From an uncultured Paracoccaceae bacterium (GTDB lineage Bacteria > Pseudomonadota > Alphaproteobacteria > Rhodobacterales > Rhodobacteraceae): DNA of 64,000 nt. Position numbers and translations under genes: made by a program. This document shows, piece by piece, positions 47,401-56,507 of the stretch (position 1 is the stretch's first letter; every line of letters starts with the position of its first letter). The stretch covers positions 87,900-151,899 of the forward strand of contig CAJJAR010000021.1 in the NCBI GenBank assembly GCA_905182105.1. Direction: 5' to 3'. The notes below the pieces were generated by a model. That model was given only the letters and a program-made list of their open reading frames with translations. It searched no databases and was not told where the DNA came from.

Positions 47401-48587
47401 TGTTCATTCCGTTCTTTGACGCACTGCGAAAGAACGGCGTGCCAGTGTCCATGCGTGAGTTCCTTGCGTTTCTTGAGGGAATGAAGGCTGGGCTGGCAAC
47501 CTATGACATAAATGCATTTTACTACTTAGCCCGTGTTTCAATGGTCAAAGATGAACGCAACATCGACAAGTTCGATCGTGCATTCGCGGCCACCTTTGAA
47601 GGCTTGGACAACATCAAATTAGAGCAAGTTCTTGAAGCTGTTGATATTCCAGCTGATTGGCTGACGAAGATGGCAGAAAAACATCTGTCAGCAGAAGAAA
47701 AGGCCGAAATCGAAGCTTTGGGCGGTTTTGAAAAGCTGATGGCGACGTTGAAAAAACGCCTCGAGGAACAAGAAAAGCGCCACCAAGGTGGCAGTAAGTG
47801 GGTTGGTACCGCCGGCACATCACCATTCGGCGCTTATGGCTACAATCCTGAAGGCGTTAGGATCGGCCAGAACGAAAGCCGCCACCAGCGCGCCACCAAA
47901 GTGTGGGACAAGCGTGAATTCAAAAACATGGACGATACGGTCGAACTGGGCACTCGCAACATTAAGGTCGCCCTGAAACGCCTCCGCAAATGGGCACGTG
48001 ATGGCGCGACCGAAGAACTTGATCTGAACGGTACTATCCGTGCTACAGCAGAAAACGGATACCTAGATGTCAAAACACGTCCAGAGCGGCGTAATGCAGT
48101 GAAGGTGCTGTTGTTTTTAGATGTGGGCGGATCAATGGACCCTCACATCAAAGTAGTAGAGGAATTATTCTCTGCTGCGCGAAACGAATTCAAACATCTT
48201 GAACACTTTTATTTCCACAATTGTCTGTATGAAGGCGTATGGCGTGATAACAGCCGCCGATGGGATGCACAGCTGGATACCAACGAAATCCTTCGCACCT
48301 ATGGTCCTGATTACAAATGCATCTTTGTAGGTGACGCGTCGATGTCTCCTTATGAGATTGCCTATCCCGGTGGTGCGAATGAACACTGGAACGCAGAAAG
48401 TGGTCAGGTTTGGTTAGAACGTGCCCGCGATCAATGGGGCAGTCATCTCTGGATCAATCCAATTCCAGAGAAATATTGGACCTACACCCACTCAATCCAA
48501 ATGATCAAAGAGATTTTTGGTGCTGATCGCATGGTTGGAATGACACTTTCCGGTCTCGAAAAAGGAATTAAAAGTTTAACACGTTAA
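47400..48587 (+). CDS. VWA domain protein (CoxE-like), partner of MoxR ATPase
   Basis: The 395-residue protein has a helical N-terminal half starting MFIPFFDALRKNGVPVSMRE, and a basic middle with GTRNIKVALKRLRKWARDG. A C-terminal von Willebrand A domain has the metal-adhesion motif VLLFLDVGGSMDPHI (DxGxS, about residue 239) and LEHFYFHNCLYEGVWRD. It is the usual partner of the MoxR ATPase encoded at 44210-45046. Length is normal and the frame is intact even though the two genes between the partners are broken. Confidence 0.9.
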   Translation: MFIPFFDALRKNGVPVSMREFLAFLEGMKAGLATYDINAFYYLARVSMVKDERNIDKFDRAFAATFEGLDNIKLEQVLEAVDIPADWLTKMAEKHLSAEEKAEIEALGGFEKLMATLKKRLEEQEKRHQGGSKWVGTAGTSPFGAYGYNPEGVRIGQNESRHQRATKVWDKREFKNMDDTVELGTRNIKVALKRLRKWARDGATEELDLNGTIRATAENGYLDVKTRPERRNAVKVLLFLDVGGSMDPHIKVVEELFSAARNEFKHLEHFYFHNCLYEGVWRDNSRRWDAQLDTNEILRTYGPDYKCIFVGDASMSPYEIAYPGGANEHWNAESGQVWLERARDQWGSHLWINPIPEKYWTYTHSIQMIKEIFGADRMVGMTLSGLEKGIKSLTR

Positions 48588-48720
48588 GTTATTCAATCTT
48601 AGCGTGTTGCACCAAAAACAGCCCAAGCTTACCTTATTTATCTGAACAATAGTCTATATTAAGCCACATTGGACCATTATCAGAAACGAACCAATAATTT
48701 TTAATAAAGTTAATTTGTCG

Positions 48721-49485
48721 ATGGCTAGAATCCTTACGCTGCTTCTTCTACTTTCAGTTAACTTACTAGCTGCCTACACTGACAACACGGTGGCAAGTCA
48801 GATTGGTGAGAATGGATCCGCATCTCTTGTCTCTTTCAACAACAATTCACAGCACAAAAATACGGTTTCACATCAAGCTGATGCCCTGAACGGTCTCAGC
48901 AACCATCTTGTACTTGCATCAATACTTAAGGGTGCAAAGATTGGTGCCGTCGTTGGTTGTAGTTTGGCCATAGTATCTGCATCAAACGCCAAAAATTTTA
49001 TTGTCGGGGCAGTTACTGGTGGTGCAACAGGCGCTTTGATTGAGCATAGTTCTGGTAAAACACAAATTGCGCAACGCGTAGAGTTAGTTAACCCAAATCA
49101 GCTTGTTCGTAACATCTGTAAAACAAACGATACCATGGAAACCCTAACGACTTCTCTTCCTGACCTATTGGCAGCACAAATTGAAGAACTCGAGGTGCTT
49201 TCATTTAATCGTGATATGGGCACGCTGTCTCAAGGGGCTTATGAAAAGTGGTATTCCTAAATCCAAGAAAGCCTTACTGCACTGGCCGATTCCCTTTCGC
49301 TAAGTGCGTCACAAGCTAATTTGGCTGCCAATAATCTGGAGAATGCTGCGACACGTGGTCAAACCTGTCTTGAATGGCACTTTGGCGCGACAAAACAAAT
49401 CGCTGAGCAGGCAGAATCTACACAGTCTTCAATTTCTCTTTTGCAAATCAAGGCTCTAATTTTCCATAACAAACATGCCGCCTAA
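48721..49485 (+). pseudogene. Glycine-zipper exported protein gene with an in-frame TAA
   Basis: The frame starts with a signal peptide (ILTLLLLLSVNLLAAYT). It contains a glycine-zipper stretch (GAKIGAVVGCSLAIVS and FIVGAVTGGATGALI, about residues 75-110) and reaches TAA at 49258-49260. The same frame continues IQESLTALADSLSLSASQAN, LAANNLENAATRGQTCLEWH and SSISLLQIKALIF to TAA at 49483-49485. The downstream part is coding-like and helical, and a terminator hairpin sits at its end rather than after the first stop. Hence about 254 codons with one nonsense codon. A truncated 179-residue product is possible. I do not recognise the family. Confidence 0.55.
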
Positions 49486-49510
49486 TTCAAATTGGGCGGC
49501 CTGTTTGTAA
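49468..49510. terminator. Long hairpin between convergent genes
   Basis: ACAAACA and GCCGCC on the left pair with GGCGGC and TGTTTGT on the right, with single-base irregularities and an AATT core. It overlaps the last codons of the decayed gene on the plus strand and lies just after the stop of the 99-residue protein on the minus strand. It is probably bidirectional. Confidence 0.6.
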
Positions 49511-49526
49511 TTTAAAGAGATGATAC

Positions 49527-49826
49527 TTACCGATGGGCCCCATCCGCAAAAGATGGCCACATAGCAGCGTGGCTACGGGGCACCTTAACCCATTTCTTCG
49601 TCGCGCGGCCTTTGCCCGAAGGATCAAATAAATGCGCGCCTTCAATAGCCATCGCCTGCGCGTGATCATCACCAATTAGTTTGAACACCATGCAGTCCTG
49701 AAAAAAAGACACAAAAGGTTTGCCACCTTTGGAGACCTTAAAGCACTTCTTACCAAACTTCTGCGACGCTTCTGTTTCAGAAATGCCATGCTCAATATCG
49801 TAGAATGTCGCCTCTTGATCGCTCAT
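49527..49826 (-). CDS. Uncharacterised small protein (TfoX/YjbR-like pattern)
   Basis: The 99-residue protein reads SDQEATFYDIEHGISETEAS, KKCFKVSKGGKPFVSFFQDC, VFKLIGDDHAQAMAIEGAHL and ends KKWVKVPRSHAAMWPSFADG. The KCFKV-KPF-FKL arrangement and the VKVP motif recall the small TfoX N-terminal/YjbR-type alpha-beta proteins, but I cannot assign it firmly. ATG at 49826 is chosen for the upstream AAAGGACGAG. It is divergent from the P450 gene. Confidence 0.65.
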   Translation of the reverse strand: MSDQEATFYDIEHGISETEASQKFGKKCFKVSKGGKPFVSFFQDCMVFKLIGDDHAQAMAIEGAHLFDPSGKGRATKKWVKVPRSHAAMWPSFADGAHR

Positions 49827-49932
49827 GTCTCGTCCTTTGTCTTGGTTAGGGCAGTATGAGCGAGAAACTCTCTGCACTCAACTTTACGTTAAAACATTGC
49901 ATAAACGCCTCCCCCTCGTTTAGCGTTGATAC

Positions 49933-51087
49933 ATGTCAAATGCACCCATTACCCATATTGATCTCACCAGTTTTCTGGTCGATCCATATCCCGCTCTTTC
50001 CCACATGCGTGCACACGCACCCATCACCTTTGTGCCCGAGCTGAACGCTACACTGTTCACCCGCCGTGATGACATCCATTTGCAGGAAAAACGAATAGAC
50101 GTGTTTTCCTCTAACCAGCCTGCAGGATTGATGAACCAATTGATGGGTCAAAACATGATGCGTAAAGACGGTGAGGAACACATGAACGAACGTCGTGCGT
50201 TGTTTCCCGCGCTAAGCCCACGAACGGTTAAAGACCATTGGAAACCAATATTTGAGGCGGCAGCCACAGACTTGCTGCAAACCCTTGCGACAAAAGGAAA
50301 ATGCGATCTAGTACGTGATTTTGCAATGCCTGTGTCTGCGGCGGCATTACGTGCAATCACAGGTTTGGAATCCATGAGCAATTTGGAGATGGATACTGTC
50401 AGCCAAGCAATGATTGACGGTTGTGCAAACTTTGAGGGCAAAAAGAAAGTTACAGAACGCTGCAACAAAGCGACTCGCCTTATAGATGATCATATTAAAT
50501 TTGCGCGTGAGGACGCGCCGCAACAAAGCGCGCTCAAAGTCATGGCGGAAGCAGGGCTAAATGATGAAAGCCTGCACGCCAATATCAAACTGATAATCTC
50601 AGGAGGTCAGAACGAACCGCGTGACGCTATAGCTGGCACCATTTGGGCATTGATAAACCATCCCAGCCAATTGGAGATGATCCGCAGCGGTAAAGCTAAA
50701 TGGCTAGACGCCTTCAATGAATACGCACGCTGGATGGCCCCTATTGGGATGTCCCCTCGTGTAGTGGTTAAAGAGGACACCATTGATGGCATTACGCTGC
50801 AGCCCGAAGATCGCGTGTTCTTTATGTTTGGATCTGCTGGACGTGATGAAACCCATTTCTCAGCACCTGATACTTTTGACATTTCGCGCAGCACACAGCC
50901 TGCCATCAGTTTTGGTGCTGGACCACATTTCTGCGCTGGGGCCGCAGCTGCAAGATGCCTTATCAACGAAGTCGCCTTGCCGTTGGCGTTCGAACACCTG
51001 CCCAATCTTAGATTGCTAAAACCTGTTCCATACAAAGGCTGGGCCTTCCGGGGCCCAACAAAAATGAGTGTCGCGTGGGATAAGTGA
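49933..51087 (+). CDS. Cytochrome P450
   Basis: The 384-residue soluble P450 has the heme-ligand loop FGAGPHFCAGAAAARCL (Cys about residue 337) and a K-helix ExxR in EYARW (about residue 268). The I-helix region reads LIISGGQNEPRDAIAGTIWA, where the usual AGxDT is replaced. It would hydroxylate an unknown small substrate with external ferredoxin and reductase, neither of which is encoded nearby. The M48 protease gene follows after 44 bases. Confidence 0.92.
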   Translation: MSNAPITHIDLTSFLVDPYPALSHMRAHAPITFVPELNATLFTRRDDIHLQEKRIDVFSSNQPAGLMNQLMGQNMMRKDGEEHMNERRALFPALSPRTVKDHWKPIFEAAATDLLQTLATKGKCDLVRDFAMPVSAAALRAITGLESMSNLEMDTVSQAMIDGCANFEGKKKVTERCNKATRLIDDHIKFAREDAPQQSALKVMAEAGLNDESLHANIKLIISGGQNEPRDAIAGTIWALINHPSQLEMIRSGKAKWLDAFNEYARWMAPIGMSPRVVVKEDTIDGITLQPEDRVFFMFGSAGRDETHFSAPDTFDISRSTQPAISFGAGPHFCAGAAAARCLINEVALPLAFEHLPNLRLLKPVPYKGWAFRGPTKMSVAWDK

Positions 51088-51131
51088 GACAAGGAGTTGC
51101 GATCCGCACCTCTTAACCCCATATCTAAGAC

Positions 51132-51824
51132 ATGTTGAAACTCACCCCAATTCTACTTGCCCTAATCTATGGCCTAGCAATGTATCGCTTTTCTGCATGG
51201 CAAACGGCAAAGCGTTTAGATGAACAATCCACGGTCTTGAATGACCCCATGCTAGGTCAATTAAGTGATCAAATGGCCTGTGCTTTGGATTTGCCCAAAA
51301 TTCGCGTGCATATTTATGAGATTGACCAGATCAACGGCTTGGCCGCGCCAGATGGGCGGATTTTCATCACACGTGGCTTTTACAAGAAATTTCAAAACGG
51401 TGAAGTTAGTGCGGATGAACTAGCTAGTGTCATTGCGCATGAATTGGGCCACGTTGCCCTTGGTCACTCACGACGTCGCATGATCGACTTCTCAGGTCAA
51501 AACGCGCTACGCTCGATGCTTTCGATGGTTCTGGGACGTTTCATACCGTTCGTAGGCGTTTGGATCGCCAACATGCTAACATCGATGCTAGCTGCCCGCT
51601 TAAGCCGTTCCGACGAATACGAGGCAGATGCATATGCCGCGGCCTTACTCACCAAATCAGGCATTGGCACATCAGGTCAAATTTCACTATTTGAAAAGCT
51701 GGACGCTATGAGTGGTTCAATGAACGGTCATGCACCAGCATGGTTGCTTAGCCATCCCAAAACAAGCGAACGGATCGATGCGCTAAACAAACTGCAAAAT
51801 CGTTGGGGCAAATCGACCAATTAA
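51132..51824 (+). CDS. M48 family membrane-associated metallopeptidase
   Basis: The 230-residue protein has an N-terminal hydrophobic segment (LTPILLALIYGLAMYRF), the zinc motif VIAHELGHVALGHSRR (HExxH, about residue 100), a hydrophobic stretch around FIPFVGVWIANMLTSML, and the third-ligand region RSDEYEADAYAAALL. A typical SHPKTSERIDALNK ends it. It resembles short HtpX/Ste24-like proteases of membrane quality control. Its 3' end converges with hflX four bases away. Confidence 0.9.
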   Translation: MLKLTPILLALIYGLAMYRFSAWQTAKRLDEQSTVLNDPMLGQLSDQMACALDLPKIRVHIYEIDQINGLAAPDGRIFITRGFYKKFQNGEVSADELASVIAHELGHVALGHSRRRMIDFSGQNALRSMLSMVLGRFIPFVGVWIANMLTSMLAARLSRSDEYEADAYAAALLTKSGIGTSGQISLFEKLDAMSGSMNGHAPAWLLSHPKTSERIDALNKLQNRWGKSTN

Positions 51825-51828
51825 TCGC

Positions 51829-53127
51829 TTACAGGACTTTGTATTCAGCCTTCTGACGTCCGCTCCAACGTACTGTGACCACAAACCCCTCGTCGGTTTG
51901 CGTCTCTTCCAGCACGACCTCATTTGAGAACAGCCAAGCGCGTTCGCGCCCTTTTGCAAACGACAAGGTCAGATCTTCAGTGATCAATGCACCTTGCAAT
52001 GCTTCGGCAATCGCTTCCATCAATACTTGGGTGCCAGCACCACTTATTGCAGACGTCGCATAAACCATTTCGTTGCGTGCAGCGCGGGTTTTCACCGCTT
52101 CAGCAGCCTCATCATCCAACGCGTCTAGCTTGTTCCAAACCTCAAAGGTTGGGCGTTCCGCATCAACACCCAAAACTTTCATGATCTCGCGGACGTCTCT
52201 GGCTTGTTCTTCAGACTCCGGGTGGCTGATGTCACGCACGTGACAAATCACGTCAGCAGCAAGTACTTCTTCCAAAGTCGCACGGAAGGATGCCACCAAT
52301 TCAGTAGGCAGGTCAGAGATAAAACCAACTGTATCTGACAAAATAACTTCGGGTCCATCATCCATAATCCAACGTCGCATAGTTGGGTCAAGCGTAGCGA
52401 ACAACATATCCTCCGCCATCACATCCGCACCCGTCAAGTAGTTGAACAACGTTGATTTACCGGCGTTTGTATAGCCCACAAGAGCCACAATGGGATAAGG
52501 AACCTTCTTGCGTGCTGCACGGTGCAGCGCGCGGGTTTTAACCACTTTATCAAGCTGACGGCGCAAGCGCACTAATTGGTCATCAATAGCACGACGGTCA
52601 GATTCAATCTGCGTCTCACCTGGTCCTCCAACAAAGCCCAAACCACCACGTTGACGTTCTAGGTGGGTCCATGCCCGTACAAGACGTGTACGCTGGTAGG
52701 TAAGTGCAGCCATCTCGACCTGCAACACACCTTCACGGGTGGCCGCACGTTCGCTGAAAATTTCAAGGATCAGACCAGTGCGGTCCAAGACCTTCACACC
52801 CCACTCTTTTTCAAGATTGCGTTGTTGCACAGGCGTGACTTTACCATCAATCAAAACAAGATCGATCTCTGCCTCTTCAAAAACGTCATGAAGCTCTTTG
52901 ATTTTGCCCGAGCCAAATAACATTCCTGCATGCGGTTTGGGCAGCCGCACGGCATCACTGCCGATTACGTCTAGCTCACTCAAGGCATTTGCTAAGGAAA
53001 CCGCCTCTGCCAAAGACAGGGCCGCATTACGGCGAAGATGATCTGATTTAATATCAGGATGAAGCACCCACGCGCGGGTCAATACCGGCCCGTCAGTGTT
53101 ATCTATCTGGAATTGCTCTTTGCTCAA
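51829..53127 (-). CDS. hflX: GTPase HflX
   Basis: The 432-residue GTPase has the HflX N-terminal domain ([18 protein letters not shown]) and the [20 protein letters not shown] linker. The G domain follows, with G1 [12 protein letters not shown] (about residue 212), G3 [14 protein letters not shown] and G4 VWNKLD. It splits stalled or hibernating ribosomes. Its start overlaps the hfq stop by four bases; hfq-hflX is a near-universal pair. Confidence 0.96.
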
Positions 53128-53363
53128 GCTTGGTCTTCGCCCTCATATAGGCTGATTGGCTGGCTAGGCATGATGGTCGAAATCGCGTGCTTGTACACAA
53201 GCTGAGATTGACCGTCGCGACGCAATAGCACGCAGAAGTTGTCGAACCACGTAATGACGCCTTGCAACTTCACACCGTTGATCAGGAAGATCGTTACTGG
53301 GACTTTGGTCTTACGTACGTGGTTCAGGAACGCATCCTGTAGGTTCTGTCTATCCGAAGCCAT
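53124..53363 (-). CDS. hfq: RNA chaperone Hfq
   Basis: The 79-residue Sm-like protein has [20 protein letters not shown] (Sm1) and [19 protein letters not shown] with the YKH proximal-face signature (Sm2). The C-terminal tail is short, as in other alphaproteobacteria. It mediates small RNA-mRNA pairing. It follows the trk genes on the same strand after 125 bases and overlaps hflX. Confidence 0.97.
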
Positions 53364-53488
53364 TGCATTTTCGCCTTTTTTTTAAGTTATCTGCGGACCA
53401 AATCACTCTTTGTTATATTATGGATAAGGATTTGAGGAGTTTCTAGCCCCAAAAACGGCCTTGGCACCCCTAATTAACCTGCAACTAG

Positions 53489-55021
53489 CTAGCCGCGCCA
53501 CAAATCCGGCGTCAAAAGCGCAATAATCGCGAGTGTTTCAAGTCGTCCAAGTACCATTGCACCAACAAACACGGACTTTGCAAAACTGTTCAGTTCGATG
53601 AGGCGGATAGGTGTATCGCCACCCATTTCTAGCAATGGACCTGTTGTTGACAGGCTTGCGATTGCCATCACGACAGACTCCTCAAAGGATGCGCCAGATG
53701 CTGCCAGTAAGATTGTGACCACTGCTAAAGACAACGCAAACAGCATGAAAAAAATCCATGCAATAAACGCTCCGTTTTTTTGCAAACGCTGTGCCATTGG
53801 GCCTGCATTGCTAACGGATGAAGGATGAACCAACCGTTCCATTTCACGGCGGCCATTGCGATACAGCGCAAAGACACGCAATAATTTCACGCCGCCAGCA
53901 GTCGTCGCGACACCCCCACCGATTAAGCACAAGCCCATCAGAATAAGACCAGGAGTTGCAAGGCCAGACCATTGCTGAGCATCACCCCATGAATTGCTTA
54001 AAAATCCGGTTGTCGTTAAAAACGACATAACCGTAAACAATGCACCCCAAAAAGCATGCCCTGCATCCATCAACGTCGTCTCAGCGGCAACGTCGTAGGA
54101 CGCCAACCAATGGCGTAAGAACAAGACTGTGGGCACGGCAACAACTAGGGCGATTCCAATCCGAAACTCCGGATCTTGTGAAATCCCCCCGCTTTCGCTG
54201 GTGACCGTATCACCTGAAAACGTCAGTCGCGACAGAGCAAAAAGCATAAACAAAACCATCAGTACTTCACCGGTGAAGCCAGACTCCCCCGTCAATCCAC
54301 CAACTGGTGAGATGCCCGATGTCGCTAAGATCGACATGGCGTGGCACAAAGCTACTAATGATTCATCTCCACTCACCCAAAGGAGTGCCCAAAGAAGCCA
54401 AGTAAGTCCAAAATAGATCGGGAATAATGTCGCAACGATCTTGATCAATTTTAGGCGGCCTTCGCTTTGCCCGACTTGCCCCTGCCCTAATGCACGTCTT
54501 CCAGGTTCTGCGCGCGCTGTAATTTCGAAACCACCCAAATTCAAAGGCGCGAGAATAGAAGATGCGGCCACCCACATGATTAAACCACCCAACCAGCCGA
54601 CAAGTGCGCGCCACAAGTGGAGTGGTCGGTTCAACCGCTCTGGATCATCGAACAGTGTTGCGCCCGTCGTTGTGATTGAACTAACCATTTCTATATAGGA
54701 GTTAAAGAAACTAGTGGTTTGCAGAGCTTCATGAAACGGAATGGCCAAAACCAATGGAAGAAACACGAATGTTGAGAACAAAGACATCAAGGGCCCAAGT
54801 GCTCCGTGTCCGGGCATACGCCCATGATGGGATATTGCGATCAAAACAAAAATTATGATCCCAAGCAAACCAGAGTATAGAAAAGCTCTGCCAGTCACCA
54901 ATTCACGTACCACACCGGCATAGCCGGCGGGTATTAACATCATGATTGATGCCAGGCCAAAAACCAATAGAAACAAGGGTAAATGGAACAACTGCTCAAT
55001 AAAGCCAAGCTTCTGTTTCAT
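53489..55021 (-). CDS. trkH: Potassium uptake protein TrkH
   Basis: The 510-residue membrane protein has the four-fold P-loop repeats of TrkH, recognisable as SSITTTGATLFDD, SILATSGISPVGG, SFLTTTGFLSNSWG and ASLSTTGPLLEMGG. Each supplies a glycine to the potassium filter. It forms the translocating subunit that works with TrkA, encoded directly upstream with one base between. Two or more helices per repeat are evident. Confidence 0.94.
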   Translation of the reverse strand: MKQKLGFIEQLFHLPLFLLVFGLASIMMLIPAGYAGVVRELVTGRAFLYSGLLGIIIFVLIAISHHGRMPGHGALGPLMSLFSTFVFLPLVLAIPFHEALQTTSFFNSYIEMVSSITTTGATLFDDPERLNRPLHLWRALVGWLGGLIMWVAASSILAPLNLGGFEITARAEPGRRALGQGQVGQSEGRLKLIKIVATLFPIYFGLTWLLWALLWVSGDESLVALCHAMSILATSGISPVGGLTGESGFTGEVLMVLFMLFALSRLTFSGDTVTSESGGISQDPEFRIGIALVVAVPTVLFLRHWLASYDVAAETTLMDAGHAFWGALFTVMSFLTTTGFLSNSWGDAQQWSGLATPGLILMGLCLIGGGVATTAGGVKLLRVFALYRNGRREMERLVHPSSVSNAGPMAQRLQKNGAFIAWIFFMLFALSLAVVTILLAASGASFEESVVMAIASLSTTGPLLEMGGDTPIRLIELNSFAKSVFVGAMVLGRLETLAIIALLTPDLWRG

Positions 55022-55022
55022 G

Positions 55023-56399
55023 TTAGAAAAAATCGATTGAAACTTGCATCAGCCGTTCCACTTCTGAAACGTCTTTGGTCAATGCAAATAGGGCAATAAC
55101 GTCCCCTTCGTCGATACGCGTACTGCCTAAGGGACGCGTAACGGTGCCACCTTTGCGTACGGCCCCAACAAGCACACCCTCAGGGAAGTCGATGTCAGCG
55201 ATCCGTTTGCCAGCCATCGGCGAAGTTGAAAGCACTTCAGCCTCGATAACTTCGGCCTCAGCATCGCCGATGGAATATACAGCACGTACACGACCATGAC
55301 GGATGTGACGTAAGATCGAGCTGACGGTTGTTGCACGCGGATTAATGTATGCGTCGATCCCAAGCGGCCCCATCAAGGGAACCAAAGTTGGGTCATTTAT
55401 CAGGGCTATTGCGTAAGGGCAGCCTTCAGATTTAGCTCGTACAGCCGCTAACATATTGGTTTTATCGTCGTCTGTTACGGCCAACATCGCGTCCGCACGG
55501 CTAACCCCTGCTTCAGTTAACAAAGCGACGTCCAAGCCATCCCCATGCAGCACAATGGTACGTTCCAGCGCTTCGGCAGCGATTTCCGCCCGTTTACGGT
55601 CTTTTTCAATTATTTTCGCGCGCACACGGTTGGCACGGGATTCTAATTCAGAAGCAACTGCCAACCCAACATTACCGCCACCGACCATGACGACGCGCTC
55701 CTGTTTTGCTATACGCTTGCCAAACACTTCCATCGTGCGTGGAACATCGTCGACATGCGCAAATACATAACATTCATCACCAACAAACAATTGATCACCT
55801 GCATTGGGCGCAAACAACACACCCTCGCGGCGCACACCAACAACAACTGCACGCAATGTTGAAAACAGGTCTGTCAACTGACGCAGTGGTGTATGAACCA
55901 CCGGGCATTCTTCTTCGATCAGAATACCCAGCAATTGGGCCTGCCCATCTATGAAACGCTCAGTATCAAATGCGGCCGGCGCGGAAAGCCGCTGCAACGC
56001 CGCAGCAGCAACTTCGCGCTCTGGACTGATAACCACGTCGATCGGCATGTGTTCACGGCGATAAAGATCGGAGTAAATCACATCCAAATACGACTGACTG
56101 CGCAAACGAGCGATCTTACGATTAATTCCGAAAACAGAATGTGCGACCTGACAAGTGACCATATTTACTTCGTCAGATTGGGTCGCCGCGATGATCATAT
56201 CTGCGTCGCGCGCACCAGCACGATCAAGGATATCAGGATAGCTGGCAAAGCCTGCAACCCCTTGAACATCAAGTGAATCTGTTGCGCGACGAACCAATTC
56301 TGGGTCTTGGTCGACAACCGTTACGTCATTGCGTTCTCCGGAAAGGTGTCGGGCGATTTGCCACCCAACCTGACCTGCACCACATATGATGACCTTCAT
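55023..56399 (-). CDS. trkA: Trk potassium transport NAD-binding protein TrkA
   Basis: The 458-residue cytosolic protein has two RCK units, each with a nucleotide motif: IICGAGQVGWQIARHLSGE at the start and VVMVGGGNVGLAVASELESR near residue 235. TrkA-C regions follow each. It gates TrkH in response to nucleotides. The position after ntrX is conserved in related alphaproteobacteria. Confidence 0.95.
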   Translation of the reverse strand: MKVIICGAGQVGWQIARHLSGERNDVTVVDQDPELVRRATDSLDVQGVAGFASYPDILDRAGARDADMIIAATQSDEVNMVTCQVAHSVFGINRKIARLRSQSYLDVIYSDLYRREHMPIDVVISPEREVAAAALQRLSAPAAFDTERFIDGQAQLLGILIEEECPVVHTPLRQLTDLFSTLRAVVVGVRREGVLFAPNAGDQLFVGDECYVFAHVDDVPRTMEVFGKRIAKQERVVMVGGGNVGLAVASELESRANRVRAKIIEKDRKRAEIAAEALERTIVLHGDGLDVALLTEAGVSRADAMLAVTDDDKTNMLAAVRAKSEGCPYAIALINDPTLVPLMGPLGIDAYINPRATTVSSILRHIRHGRVRAVYSIGDAEAEVIEAEVLSTSPMAGKRIADIDFPEGVLVGAVRKGGTVTRPLGSTRIDEGDVIALFALTKDVSEVERLMQVSIDFF

Positions 56400-56507
56400 G
56401 AGTTCATCCTTTGACCTTTTGTCGTAGTTTGGATCATTGGAATGACAGAAGGCCCAAGTCGGGTCAATTCAATTAGCGAAATATCCCGACTTGGCATTCT
56501 CTGGTAC

